Source: an uncultured Atopobiaceae bacterium (GTDB taxonomy: Bacteria > Actinomycetota > Coriobacteriia > Coriobacteriales > Atopobiaceae). Taken from it: 64,000 bases of DNA. The stretch covers positions 186,001-250,000 of the forward strand of contig CALUJM010000001.1 in NCBI GenBank assembly GCA_944320975.1, written 5' to 3'. Both the position numbers and the translations under genes were made by a program. The notes below the pieces were generated by a model, which worked only from the letters and a program-made list of their open reading frames with translations, was not told the origin of the DNA and did not search any database. This document shows, piece after piece, positions 7,638 to 16,469 of the stretch. Numbering within the stretch: position 1 is the stretch's first letter; each line of letters opens with the position of its first letter.

Positions 7638-8588
7638 TCAACGCACGAGGCGGTCGAGAAAAACCTCGTCCACGACGATGTCCTCGCGATGCGCGCCGAT
7701 CTTGTCCCACGAGAACGAGCCCACGAACTCGTCGGGGCGGGCCTCGCACCCGGGGTCGGCGAGGCCGACCGCGCAGGCGAGCGACCCGATGATCTTCTCG
7801 GCCGGCACGCCGCGTTCGCGCAACGCTCCGATGTCGAGGTCGCGGTCGCGCTTGGCGAGACGCCTCCCGTCGGGGGCGACGAGCAGCGGCACGTGCCCGT
7901 ACTCGGGCGGCTCCCAGCCGAGGAGCCGCGCCAGGTAGGTCTGCCGTGCGCAGGAGGGCAGCAGGTCGTGGCCGCGCACCACCTGCGTGACGCCCATGAG
8001 GGCGTCGTCGACCACCACGGCGAGCTGATAGGCAACCACGCCGTCGCTGCGGCGCACGAGAAAGTCGCCGCAGTCGCGAGCGAGCACCTCACGGTGCGGG
8101 CCGTAGGCGAGGTCGCGGAACTCGACCGTCCCGGCGGGGTCATCCTCGGCGGGCACGCGCAGGCGCAGCGAGGGCGGCCGGGCGGCCGAGCGCCGAGCGA
8201 CCTCCTCCGCGGAGAGGCCGCGGCAGGTCCCGGGGTACACGAGAGCCCCGTCAGAGGCGTGCGGGGCGGACGCCGCGCGCAGGTCCGCGCGGGTGCAGAA
8301 GCAGGGGTAGAGCAGTCCCGCCTTGTCGAGCCGCGAGATCGCCTCCTGGTAGATCTCCGCCCGCTCGCTTTGCCAGTGCGGCCCCCCGTCCCAGGTCAGG
8401 CCGAGCCACTCGAGGTCGCGCATCAGCGCGTCGGCGACCCCGTGGTGCTGGGCGCGCGGATCGAGGTCCTCGATGCGCAGCACTATCGAGCCGCCCTCCG
8501 CGCGGGCGGAGAGCCAGGCGATCAGCGCCGCAAAGACGTTGCCCAGGTGCATGCGGCCCGACGGCGTCGGCGCAAACCGTCCGCGCAC
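7638..8588 (-). CDS. gluQ: Glutamyl-Q tRNA(Asp) synthetase
   Basis: 316 aa paralogue of the GluRS catalytic domain that lacks the anticodon-binding half. It attaches glutamate to queuosine in tRNA-Asp. The class I signature is FAPTPSGRMHLGN at the N-terminus. The zinc cluster characteristic of GluQ is CFC (about 97-99) followed by YPGTC. The KMSKS-like region is LAKRDRD (about 240). The start is a GTG (8588-8586) overlapping the TAG of the upstream GNAT gene (TAGTG), so the pair is translationally coupled. A queT transporter gene 10 kb away fits use of queuosine. Confidence 0.9.
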   Translation of the reverse strand: MRGRFAPTPSGRMHLGNVFAALIAWLSARAEGGSIVLRIEDLDPRAQHHGVADALMRDLEWLGLTWDGGPHWQSERAEIYQEAISRLDKAGLLYPCFCTRADLRAASAPHASDGALVYPGTCRGLSAEEVARRSAARPPSLRLRVPAEDDPAGTVEFRDLAYGPHREVLARDCGDFLVRRSDGVVAYQLAVVVDDALMGVTQVVRGHDLLPSCARQTYLARLLGWEPPEYGHVPLLVAPDGRRLAKRDRDLDIGALRERGVPAEKIIGSLACAVGLADPGCEARPDEFVGSFSWDKIGAHREDIVVDEVFLDRLVR

Positions 8589-9238
8589 TAGAGCTCCTGC
8601 TCGTACACGTAGACGAAGAAGTCGTCGGTGGCGGGGTCGGCGCCCGGCCAATAGGCCCGCGAGCGGCGGCGCAGCGCCTGGCGGAGGCCCTTGTGCTCGT
8701 AGAAGCTCACGTCGCAGGCGTCGTCGGTGAGCAGGTGGTAGCCGGCGGCGCCGGTCTCGCGCAGATGCTCGAGCGCCGACGAGAAGAGCCTTCCGCCGAT
8801 GCCCAGCCCCTTGGCGTCGGGGGAGACGATGAGCAGCTTGACGGTGGCGGCGGTGCCGGGAGCCCCCGTGGCGAGGTAGTCTGCCTCGAGCGCGGCCTCC
8901 TCCTCGACGCCGCTCATCTCCGTGCGGATGGCCTCCGCGAGCTCGGGGTCCTTCTCGGCATCCTCGGTGAGGCGCTCCACGAGCGCGGCCCAGTCCCCGG
9001 CGATCGCCGCGCGCCCCCGCTCGGACAGCAGCACGGCACCCATGATCTGGCTGCCCCGCCCCGCCACGAGCGACCACGTGGCCCGGGCGAGATAGTGGGC
9101 GAGCTCCACCCGCCCCGCCGCCCCCTGGGCGCGCGCCGGGAAGTCCGCGAGCCATGTCCTGCCCACGAGCTCCGCCAGGGGCTCGAAGTCCTTCTCGTCA
9201 AAGCCTCTATACGTCAACTCAGCGTCTATTTGGGCCAT
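8588..9238 (-). CDS. GNAT-family N-acetyltransferase
   Basis: 216 aa. The acetyl-CoA binding motif is VKLLIVSPDAKGLGIGGRL (about 141-159, with the G-x-G-x-G core), followed by the typical helix and SFYEHKGL strand near the end. It has an N-terminal extension of ~60 residues before the core. The start ATG (9238) has GGAGGA upstream. The stop overlaps the GTG of gluQ. The acceptor substrate is unknown; the coupling to gluQ may be only organisational. Confidence 0.82.
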   Translation of the reverse strand: MAQIDAELTYRGFDEKDFEPLAELVGRTWLADFPARAQGAAGRVELAHYLARATWSLVAGRGSQIMGAVLLSERGRAAIAGDWAALVERLTEDAEKDPELAEAIRTEMSGVEEEAALEADYLATGAPGTAATVKLLIVSPDAKGLGIGGRLFSSALEHLRETGAAGYHLLTDDACDVSFYEHKGLRQALRRRSRAYWPGADPATDDFFVYVYEQEL

Positions 9239-9307
9239 CTTGTCCTCCGGCTGCGGTATCGTAAGAGAGACGGTACAACATGTCGTCGTCAAACCCAAGG
9301 AGGGCAT

Positions 9308-10942
9308 ATGGCAGACACTCCCATCAAGCGGGCGCTCGTCTCGGTCACGGACAAGACGGGCGTGGTCGACTTCGTCAAGGCGCTCGAGGACGAGTTCGGC
9401 GTCGAGGTCATCTCGACGGGCGGAACCGCGCGCGTGCTCGAGGAGGCCGGCGTGCACGTCGTGCCCATCGAGCAGTACACGGGCTTCCCCGAGATGATGG
9501 ACGGCCGCGTGAAGACCCTGCACCCCAAGGTCCACGGCGGCCTGCTCGCCCGTCGCGACAACCCGGCCCACATGGCCGAGGCGGCCGAGCACGGCATCGG
9601 CATGATCGACCTCGTCTGCGTGAACCTCTACGAGTTCGAGAAGACCGTCGCCAACCCCGACGTCACCTTCGACGACGCCATCGAGCACATCGACATCGGC
9701 GGTCCCTCCATGCTGCGCTCCGCGGCCAAGAACGCCGACTCGGTGACCGTGGTCTCCGACCCGGCCGACTACGACGAGATCCTCGAGGAGATGCGCGCCA
9801 ACGACGGCTGCACCTCGCTCGAGCTGCGCCGCTACCTGCAGCTCAAGGTCTACGAGACCACGGCCAACTACGACGCCGCCATCGCGATGTGGCTCGCCGA
9901 CCGCTACGACGAGGACTTCGCCGACGAGGAGTGCGAGGACGAGCCCGCCCTGCCCGAGGAGCTCGGCCTCTACCTCGAGAAGGTCGACGACCTGCGCTAC
10001 GGCGAGAACCCCCAGCAGTCCGCCGCGGTCTACCGCTTCGCGGACGACGAGGCGGCGGAGGCCTTCTCCTCCGCGAGCCCGCTCGTGGGCGCCGAGCAGG
10101 TCCAGGGCAAGCCGCTCTCCTACAACAACTACCTCGACGCCGACGCCGCCTGGAACCTCGTGCGCGAGTTCGACGGCCCCGCCTGCGTGATCCTCAAGCA
10201 CCAGAACCCCTGCGGCTCCGCCGTGGCCGACGACGTGACCGCCGCCTACGACCGCGCCTTCGCGTGCGACCCCAAGAGCGCCTTCGGCGGCATCATCGCC
10301 TGCAACCGCGAGGTCCCCTTCGAGCTCGTGGAGCACGCCTTCGACGAGAACGGCCAGTTCGTCGAGGTCATCATCGCCCCGAGCTACACGCCCGAGGCGC
10401 TCGAGCGCATGGCCAAGCGCCCCAACCTGCGCGTGCTCGCCACGGGCGGCGCCGCGGGCCACGCCCGCTTCGAGCTGCGCACCGTCGACGGAGGCGTGCT
10501 GGTTCAAAACGTCGACACCGTGGCCGAGGACCCGGCGACCTTCACCTGCCCCACGGAGCGCAAGCCCACGGACGCCGAGATGGAGGAGCTCATGTTCGCG
10601 TGGCGCGTCTGCAAGGGCGTGAAGTCCAACGCGATCCTGGTCTCCAAGGACAAGGCCGGCATCGGCATGGGTCCGGGCCAGCCCAACCGCGTCGACTCCG
10701 CGCTGCTGGCCTGCCAGCGCGCCGACGAGGCCTGCGAGCGCATGGGCGTCGAGAAGGGCGGCTACGCCTGCGCCTCCGACGCGTTCTTCCCGTTCCGCGA
10801 CAACGTCGACGTGCTCGCTGAGCACGGTGTGACCTGCATCATCCAGCCCGGCGGCTCCAAGCGCGACGACGAGTCCATCGAGGCCTGCAACGAGCACGGC
10901 ATCGCGATGGTCTTCACCGGCAACCGCCACTTCCGCCACTAG
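9308..10942 (+). CDS. purH: Bifunctional AICAR transformylase / IMP cyclohydrolase
   Basis: Catalyses the last two steps of de novo purine synthesis (AICAR to FAICAR to IMP). 544 aa. The N-terminal MGS-like IMP cyclohydrolase domain (about 1-200) contains [23 protein letters not shown] and [16 protein letters not shown]. The transformylase domain contains [13 protein letters not shown], the catalytic Lys-His region [10 protein letters not shown] and the C-terminal HFRH. An AAGGAGGG ribosome-binding site precedes the ATG. It stands alone, followed by a perfect palindrome and a GC-rich hairpin. Confidence 0.97.
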   Translation: MADTPIKRALVSVTDKTGVVDFVKALEDEFGVEVISTGGTARVLEEAGVHVVPIEQYTGFPEMMDGRVKTLHPKVHGGLLARRDNPAHMAEAAEHGIGMIDLVCVNLYEFEKTVANPDVTFDDAIEHIDIGGPSMLRSAAKNADSVTVVSDPADYDEILEEMRANDGCTSLELRRYLQLKVYETTANYDAAIAMWLADRYDEDFADEECEDEPALPEELGLYLEKVDDLRYGENPQQSAAVYRFADDEAAEAFSSASPLVGAEQVQGKPLSYNNYLDADAAWNLVREFDGPACVILKHQNPCGSAVADDVTAAYDRAFACDPKSAFGGIIACNREVPFELVEHAFDENGQFVEVIIAPSYTPEALERMAKRPNLRVLATGGAAGHARFELRTVDGGVLVQNVDTVAEDPATFTCPTERKPTDAEMEELMFAWRVCKGVKSNAILVSKDKAGIGMGPGQPNRVDSALLACQRADEACERMGVEKGGYACASDAFFPFRDNVDVLAEHGVTCIIQPGGSKRDDESIEACNEHGIAMVFTGNRHFRH

Positions 10943-10969
10943 GTTACGAAGGGACTGTCCCTTCGTAAC
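10943..10969. repeat. Perfect palindrome, GGGACTGTCCC family
   Basis: GTTACGAAGGGAC (10943-10955) and its exact complement (10957-10969) flank a single T. It begins at the base after the purH stop. The core GGGAC-T-GTCCC is shared with other palindromes in this window, while the outer arm sequence differs. Confidence 0.85.
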
Positions 10970-10974
10970 ATCGG

Positions 10975-11010
10975 TGCGCCCCGGCGGGCACGGTCCGCCG
11001 GGGCGCCTCT
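10975..11010 (+). terminator. Hairpin terminator of purH
   Basis: GCGCCCCGGCGG pairs with CCGCCGGGGCGC across GCACGGT and is followed by CTCTTGT. The stem is strong but the T-run is weak. Confidence 0.65.
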
Positions 11011-11068
11011 TGTGCTGGGGTCGGTGCTCCCGCGTCTTGGGCTTTCAGCGGGATATGAGGAGGGAACA

Positions 11069-11710
11069 ATGGACGAGTTTGAGCTGGGTGTGCCCGCGCT
11101 GGTGTGTCGCTGGCGCCTTGCCGCCCGCACGCTGCCGCTCGAGAACCGTCACCTGCGTGCGCTGAGCCAGCGCCGCGTGAACGACGCGCCCGTGTCGACG
11201 GGGCTCGTGGCCTGGGCCAAGCAGCACATCGAGTGGACCCTCGCCGACGGGGCGGCGCTCAATCCGGATGGCGTCCTCATGGTCGTGGTCGACGAGGCGG
11301 GCCGCGCCGCCATGACCGTCGGTCCCTACGAGCCGCTGACCTCCCTCGCGCCGAGGGACCTGGCGGCGCGGGCGCTTCAGGCGCAGCGCGAGGCGGCCGC
11401 GACGGGCATCGCCCCGGAGTCGCTCTGGGCGGTTCGCGACGGCTCGCTGGTATGGGGCGCCGAACCGGGGGAGCTCCCCTCGGGCGCCGCGACGCTCGTC
11501 TTGGACCTCGCCCGCACGCTGGGTATCGCCGTGACCAGGGGGCCGCGCCTCGCCGAGGCGGCGCGGGCGGGGGAGGCGCCGGTCGACGAGGTCCTTCTCG
11601 TCTCGGACGAGCACGGCGTCGTCCCTGCGGCCGGCGCCGGCGGGGAGCTCCCCCTCCGCCTCGCCCAGGGTTACGGCAAGCTGCTCGACCGGGCGCGCGC
11701 CCGCCGCTAG
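11069..11710 (+). CDS. Unknown protein with weak class IV aminotransferase resemblance
   Basis: 213 aa from the ATG at 11069, with GAGGAGGG 4 nt upstream. Soluble and Ala/Arg-rich. The C-terminal half (LVLDLARTLGIAVTRG, then PVDEVLLVSDEHGVVPAAG) resembles the fold-end of branched-chain/D-amino-acid aminotransferases, where a similar adEvf-tgt-gv-Pv stretch occurs. I cannot see the PLP lysine motif, so it may be a degenerate relative or a chance match. Its TAG overlaps the stop of the opposing gene in a shared CTAG. Confidence 0.65.
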   Translation: MDEFELGVPALVCRWRLAARTLPLENRHLRALSQRRVNDAPVSTGLVAWAKQHIEWTLADGAALNPDGVLMVVVDEAGRAAMTVGPYEPLTSLAPRDLAARALQAQREAAATGIAPESLWAVRDGSLVWGAEPGELPSGAATLVLDLARTLGIAVTRGPRLAEAARAGEAPVDEVLLVSDEHGVVPAAGAGGELPLRLAQGYGKLLDRARARR

Positions 11711-12381
11711 GCCACCGAGAAGCCCCAGACGCCCGCGGTCTCCTCGACGATGGTCTCGAGGTCCCAGGAGCGCATGCTGCGGCCGACGCTGTTGGGGTCG
11801 TGGACGAGGGCCTTGCCGTCCGAGTTCAGGCGCTCGACGACGATGAAGTGGCCGATCTCGGTGAAGGTCCCGGGGTTCATCACGCAGATGAGGGGCTGCC
11901 CCGCCTCGAGCGCCGACCTCAGCCCCTCGACCGTCGCCGTGACCATCTGGCTGGTGATGCCGAGCTGCGCCGCGCCGTCGCCCATGAGGCTCCACGACGT
12001 CCCCTCGCCCTCGGTCGCGTAGCCGTTCTCGGTGCTGAACTGCCCCATCTGGATGGGGTCGAGGTCGGTGTTGCCGGTGAGGTAGATGTAGATCATCGAG
12101 AGGCACGTGGGGCCGCAGCCGGTCTTGGCGAAGCTCCCGCCCGCGTAGTCCTCCTCCGACCACTGCGGGTCGATCTGGTAGAGGTAGGGCATCGCGCCCT
12201 TGCGCCACTCGTCGCGCGGGGTGCTCTCCACCGTGGGCTCGTCGGCGCGCGCGATCTCCACGGGCTCGACGGCGGTCTCGGCGCGATCTTGCGACCCGCA
12301 CCCGGGGAGGGCCGCCAGGGCGAGAAGGACGACGGCGAGCAGCGCCGCCGCGCGCCGCGTATAGTTTCGTGTCTGCGCCAA
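11707..12381 (-). CDS. C39-like cysteine peptidase lipoprotein
   Basis: 224 aa, probably anchored to the outer face of the membrane. The lipoprotein signal has ALPGC with the lipidated Cys at 28. The C39/papain-like domain spans ~60-224. Candidate catalytic residues are Cys89 (TGCGPTCLSM), His178 (IGHFIVV) and an Asp in VHDPNS. It starts at a TTG (12381) with GGGAGG upstream; a -10-like TAGAAT lies on the same strand at 12417-12412. Proteins of this type (peptidase_C39_2) are often stand-alone. It is convergent with the preceding gene. Confidence 0.83.
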   Translation of the reverse strand: MAQTRNYTRRAAALLAVVLLALAALPGCGSQDRAETAVEPVEIARADEPTVESTPRDEWRKGAMPYLYQIDPQWSEEDYAGGSFAKTGCGPTCLSMIYIYLTGNTDLDPIQMGQFSTENGYATEGEGTSWSLMGDGAAQLGITSQMVTATVEGLRSALEAGQPLICVMNPGTFTEIGHFIVVERLNSDGKALVHDPNSVGRSMRSWDLETIVEETAGVWGFSVA

Positions 12382-12702
12382 GCCAACCTCCCGTACGTGC
12401 CGACAGCGGGCATTCTACCACGCGTTTCGCGGCGTCTGACCTGAGCCCCCGCCGAAGCCACAATACCCATAGGGGCCCTTCGGGCGCGCGGTCGCCCATC
12501 AGCGCTTTGTTGGTGCGCGCACTCCGTCCGAAAATGGCTACGCTCGGCGAAATTGGTGCGAAGGAGCGGGTGCAACCGCGTGCGAGCGGGGTACACTGTC
12601 ATCATGCGTGGGCCCATGGCCCGACTCAGTCATGCGTCTTGTGGGTGAGTGCACGCTGGGGGCCATCGCCCCCGCCATCCGTCACGTGACGAAGGAGAGG
12701 AT
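12382..12702. other. Gene-free region upstream of nifJ with a candidate promoter
   Basis: No convincing ORF in 320 nt. It carries the promoter of the C39-like gene on the minus strand. For nifJ, a -10-like TACACT lies at 12592-12597, about 105 nt before the start, implying a long leader. Within that leader GGGCCCATGGCCC (12610-12622) and GGGGGCCATCGCCCCC (12659-12674) can form hairpins. No known riboswitch was recognised. Confidence 0.4.
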
Positions 12703-15700
12703 ATGGCGCGTAAATTTAAGTCCATGGACGGCAACGAGGCGGCATCGTACGTCTCGTATGCGTTCACCGAGGTGGCGGGCATCTACCCGATCACCCCGTC
12801 CAGCCCCATGGCCGACCACGTCGACCAGTGGGCAGCCCAGGGCATGAAGAACGTCTTCGGCACGCCGGTCAAGGTCGTGGAGATGGAGTCTGAGGCGGGC
12901 GCTGCGGGCACCGTGCACGGCTCGCTCGGCGCCGGCGCCCTCACGACGACCTACACGGCGTCGCAGGGCCTGCTCCTCATGATCCCCAACATGTACAAGA
13001 TCGCCGGCGAGGGCCTGCCGGGCGTCTTCCACGTGTCCGCCCGTACCGTGGCCTCCCACGCCCTCAACATCTTCGGCGATCACTCCGACGTCATGGCCTG
13101 CCGCCAGACCGGCTTCGCCATGCTCGCCGAGGGCAACGTCCAGGAGGTCATGGACCTCGCGCCGGTGGCCCACCTCGCGGCCATCGAGGGCAAGGTGCCG
13201 TTCCTGAACTTCTTCGACGGCTTCCGTACCTCGCACGAGATCCAGAAGGTCGCGGTCTGGGACTTCGACGACCTCAAGGACATGCTCGACATGGACGCCG
13301 TCCAGGCGTTCCGCGACCACGCCCTCAACCCGGAGCACCCGCACGCGCGCGGCTCCCACGAGAACGGCGACATCTTCTTCCAGCACCGCGAGGCCTGCAA
13401 CAAGGCCTACGACGCGCTGCCCGCCGTGGTCCAGTCCTACATGGACAAGATCAACGAGAAGCTCGGCACGAGCTATCACCTCTTCGACTACTACGGCGCC
13501 GATGACGCCGACCGCGTGGTCGTCTGCATGGGCTCCTTCTGCGACACCCTCGAGGAGGTCATCGACTACCTCAACGCCCACGGCGAGAAGGTCGGCCTCG
13601 TGAAGGTCCGCCTGTACCGTCCGTGGTCCGTCGAGGACTTCGTTGCCGCGCTGCCCGCGACCGTCAAGAAGATCGCCGTCCTGGACCGCACCAAGGAGCC
13701 CGGCTCCATCGGCGAGCCCCTCTACCAGGACGTCATCACCGCCCTCTATGAGGCCGGCAAGGACGGCATCACCGTGGTCGGCGGCCGTTACGGCCTCGGC
13801 TCCAAGGACGAGCCGCCCGCGGCAGCATTTGCCGTCTACAAGGAGCTCGAGAAGGACGCTCCCGCCCGCGAGTTCACCATCGGCATCGTGGACGACGTCA
13901 CCAACCTCTCCCTGCCCATGGATCCGGACGCCCCCAACACGGCGGACCCCTCCACCATCGAGTGCAAGTTCTGGGGCCTCGGCGGCGACGGCACCGTCGG
14001 CGCCAACAAGAACTCCATCAAGATCATCGGCGACCACACCGACAAGTACGTCCAGGCCTACTTCCAGTACGACTCCAAGAAGACCGGCGGCGTCACCATC
14101 TCGCACCTGCGCTTCGGCGACTCCCCGATCCGCTCGCCGTACTACATCAACAAGGCCAACTTCGTGGCTTGCCACAACCCGTCCTACATCGTCAAGGGCT
14201 TCCCGATGGTCCGCGACGTCAAGCCGGGCGGCACGTTCCTGGTGAACTGCCAGTGGACCGACGAGGAGTTCGCCTCCCACCTCGCCGCTGACGCCAAGCG
14301 CTACATCGCCAAGAACAACATCAACGTCTACCTGATCGACGCCATCGACCTCGCCGAGAAGGTCGGCATGGGCAAGCGCACCAACACGGTGCTGCAGTCC
14401 GCGTTCTTCTCGCTGGCCCAGGTCCTTCCCGCCGCCGACGCCATTCAGTACATGAAGGACGCCGCCGAGAAGTCCTACGCCAAGAAGGGCCAGAACATCG
14501 TCGAGGCCAACTGGAAGGCCATCGACGCCGGCGCCACCGCCTACCGCAAGTTCGAGGTGCCCGCCGACTGGGCCGACGCCACCGACGAGAAGGTCGAGCT
14601 CACCCTCGAGGGCCGCGAGGCCATCGTCAAGCAGGTCCGCGAGCTCATGGAGCCGATCAACCGCATGGACGGCGACTCCCTGCCCGTCTCCAAGTTCGTC
14701 GACGTCGCCGACGGCCAGTGGGAGCTCGGCGCCTCCGCGTACGAGAAGCGCGGCGTCGCCGTCATGGTTCCGCACTGGGACGAGTCCAAGTGCATCCAGT
14801 GCAACCAGTGCTCGTTCGTGTGCCCGCACGCCACGATCCGCCCAATCGTCATGAACGCCGACGAGCAGGCCGCCGCTCCCGAGGAGATGCGCCGCATCGA
14901 CGTCATGGTCCCCAAGAACTCCGGCCTCACCTTCACCATGGCCGTCAGCCCGCTCGACTGCATGGGCTGCACCAACTGCGTCAAGGTCTGCCCGAAGGGC
15001 GCCCTCACGATGGTGCCGCAGGAGTCCGAGCTCGACCAGGCTCCGGTGTGGGACTACGCGGTGAACAAGGTCTCCGAGAAGAAGGAGCTCGTCGCCGCCA
15101 ACGTCAAGGGCAGCCAGTTCGCCAAGCCCTACCTCGAGTTCTCCGGCTCCTGCGCCGGATGCGCCGAGACCGCGTACGCGCGCCTCGTCACGCAGGTCTG
15201 CGGTGACCGTATGTTCATCTCCAACGCCACCGGCTGCTCCTCCATCTGGGGCAACCCCGCTGCCACCTCGCCCTTCACCGTCAACGAGTGCGGTCACGGC
15301 CCGGCGTGGAACAACTCCCTGTTCGAGGACAACGCCGAGCACGGCCTGGGTCTCGCCCTTGGCTACGACGCCGTCCAGGAGAAGCTCGTCACCGAGACCG
15401 AGAAGATCCTCCAGTGCGACAAGGCTTCCGATGCCCTGAAGGAGGCTGCGACCGCCTGGCTCGAGAACCGCAAGGACACCGAGGGCAGCAAGACCGCTGC
15501 CGCCGCGTACATCGCCGAGCTCGAGAAGAGCGACTGCGAGACCGCCAAGGCCGTTCTCGCCGACAAGGCCTACCTCACCAAGAAGGCCTTCTGGATCTTC
15601 GGCGGCGACGGCTGGGCCTATGACATCGGCTTCGGCGGCCTCGATCACGTCCTCGCCTCCGGCAACAACGTGAACGTCTTCGTCTTCGACACCGAGGTCT

Positions 15701-16239
15701 ACTCCAACACCGGTGGCCAGGCCTCCAAGGCCTCCAACATCGGCCAGGTTGCCCAGTTCGCCGCCTCCGGCAAGGTGACCAAGAAGAAGAGCCTCGCCGA
15801 GATCGCGATGTCCTACGGCTACGTCTACGTGGCGCAGGTCGCCATGGGCGCCAACATGAACCAGACGCTCAAGGCCATCCACGAGGCCGTGAACTACGAC
15901 GGCCCGTCGCTGATCATCGGCTACAGCCCGTGCGAGATGCACTCCATCAAGGGCGGCGGCATGCAGAACTGCCAGATGGAGATGAAGAAGGCCGTCGAGT
16001 GCGGTTACTGGAACCTCTTCCGCTTCAACCCGGCCGCCCCGACCGGCAAGAAGTTCACGCTCGACTCCAAGGAGCCGGCCGGCGGGTACCAGGACTTCCT
16101 CATGAACGAGGCCCGCTACACCTCGCTCACCCGCTCCTTCCCCGAGCGCGCCAAGGAGCTCTTCGCCCAGAACGAGGAGGCCGCCATGGCTCGCTACGCG
16201 CACCTGCTCAAGCTCAAGGACCTCTACGCCGAGGCGTAG
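12703..16239 (+). CDS. nifJ: Pyruvate:ferredoxin (flavodoxin) oxidoreductase
   Basis: Single-chain enzyme that oxidises pyruvate to acetyl-CoA and CO2 and reduces ferredoxin; it is central to anaerobic energy metabolism. 1178 aa, normal for the family. The pyrimidine-binding domain is N-terminal (YPITPSSPMADHVDQWA). A 2[4Fe-4S] ferredoxin domain lies at ~696-765 (CIQCNQCSFVCPHA and CMGCTNCVKVCPKGA). The proximal cluster region has CAGCAET and ATGCSSIWG. The TPP site is GGDGWAYDIGFGG near 967 and NTGGQASKAS. Start at the ATG 12703 behind AAGGAGAGG; an upstream in-frame ATG at 12649 lacks a ribosome-binding site. Confidence 0.97.
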   Translation: MARKFKSMDGNEAASYVSYAFTEVAGIYPITPSSPMADHVDQWAAQGMKNVFGTPVKVVEMESEAGAAGTVHGSLGAGALTTTYTASQGLLLMIPNMYKIAGEGLPGVFHVSARTVASHALNIFGDHSDVMACRQTGFAMLAEGNVQEVMDLAPVAHLAAIEGKVPFLNFFDGFRTSHEIQKVAVWDFDDLKDMLDMDAVQAFRDHALNPEHPHARGSHENGDIFFQHREACNKAYDALPAVVQSYMDKINEKLGTSYHLFDYYGADDADRVVVCMGSFCDTLEEVIDYLNAHGEKVGLVKVRLYRPWSVEDFVAALPATVKKIAVLDRTKEPGSIGEPLYQDVITALYEAGKDGITVVGGRYGLGSKDEPPAAAFAVYKELEKDAPAREFTIGIVDDVTNLSLPMDPDAPNTADPSTIECKFWGLGGDGTVGANKNSIKIIGDHTDKYVQAYFQYDSKKTGGVTISHLRFGDSPIRSPYYINKANFVACHNPSYIVKGFPMVRDVKPGGTFLVNCQWTDEEFASHLAADAKRYIAKNNINVYLIDAIDLAEKVGMGKRTNTVLQSAFFSLAQVLPAADAIQYMKDAAEKSYAKKGQNIVEANWKAIDAGATAYRKFEVPADWADATDEKVELTLEGREAIVKQVRELMEPINRMDGDSLPVSKFVDVADGQWELGASAYEKRGVAVMVPHWDESKCIQCNQCSFVCPHATIRPIVMNADEQAAAPEEMRRIDVMVPKNSGLTFTMAVSPLDCMGCTNCVKVCPKGALTMVPQESELDQAPVWDYAVNKVSEKKELVAANVKGSQFAKPYLEFSGSCAGCAETAYARLVTQVCGDRMFISNATGCSSIWGNPAATSPFTVNECGHGPAWNNSLFEDNAEHGLGLALGYDAVQEKLVTETEKILQCDKASDALKEAATAWLENRKDTEGSKTAAAAYIAELEKSDCETAKAVLADKAYLTKKAFWIFGGDGWAYDIGFGGLDHVLASGNNVNVFVFDTEVYSNTGGQASKASNIGQVAQFAASGKVTKKKSLAEIAMSYGYVYVAQVAMGANMNQTLKAIHEAVNYDGPSLIIGYSPCEMHSIKGGGMQNCQMEMKKAVECGYWNLFRFNPAAPTGKKFTLDSKEPAGGYQDFLMNEARYTSLTRSFPERAKELFAQNEEAAMARYAHLLKLKDLYAEA

Positions 16240-16282
16240 TCTCCGGCGCGAGTCCTTCTCGCTGAGCTCATAGCGTGAGCCT

Positions 16283-16315
16283 TCGGGCCCCCGGTTTCGA
16301 CCGGGGGCCCGTTTG
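16283..16315 (+). terminator. Rho-independent terminator of nifJ
   Basis: GGGCCCCCGG (16285-16294) pairs with CCGGGGGCCC (16301-16310) across TTTCGA and is followed by GTTTG. It lies 45 nt after the stop. A GTCCTTCTCG motif (16252-16261) lies between stop and hairpin. Confidence 0.85.
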
Positions 16316-16347
16316 CGTCCCAGGCATCAGTTTGCGACGCGCGCCGG

Positions 16348-16424
16348 AATAACGCGCACAGTCTGATTTGAAAATGCATATCACCAGATAAAAATAACGC
16401 GCACGGCAATCTGTGCGCGTTATT
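16348..16424. repeat. 77-bp palindromic element, copy 1
   Basis: Perfect 14-bp terminal inverted repeats, AATAACGCGCACAG (16348-16361) and its complement (16411-16424). A third partial copy of the terminal sequence is internal at 16393-16406. It lies between the convergent nifJ and murT-gatD genes. Three other elements of exactly 77 bp with the same ends occur at 24688, 58511 and 60541. Confidence 0.88.
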
Positions 16425-16469
16425 GGGCGGAACGCTCCGGCACCGCCGAGAAGAACGTCCGCCCGCGGC

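Noticed and set aside
12649..12702. Longer NifJ start
   Set aside because: No Shine-Dalgarno sequence, and the extra 18 residues do not resemble NifJ N-termini; ATG 12703 is preceded by AAGGAGAGG.
12682..16203. A 1173-codon open frame antisense to nifJ
   Set aside because: It mirrors nifJ codon structure (Val/Leu/Gly/Asp-rich, no domains) and arises from G/C-ending codons on the opposite strand.
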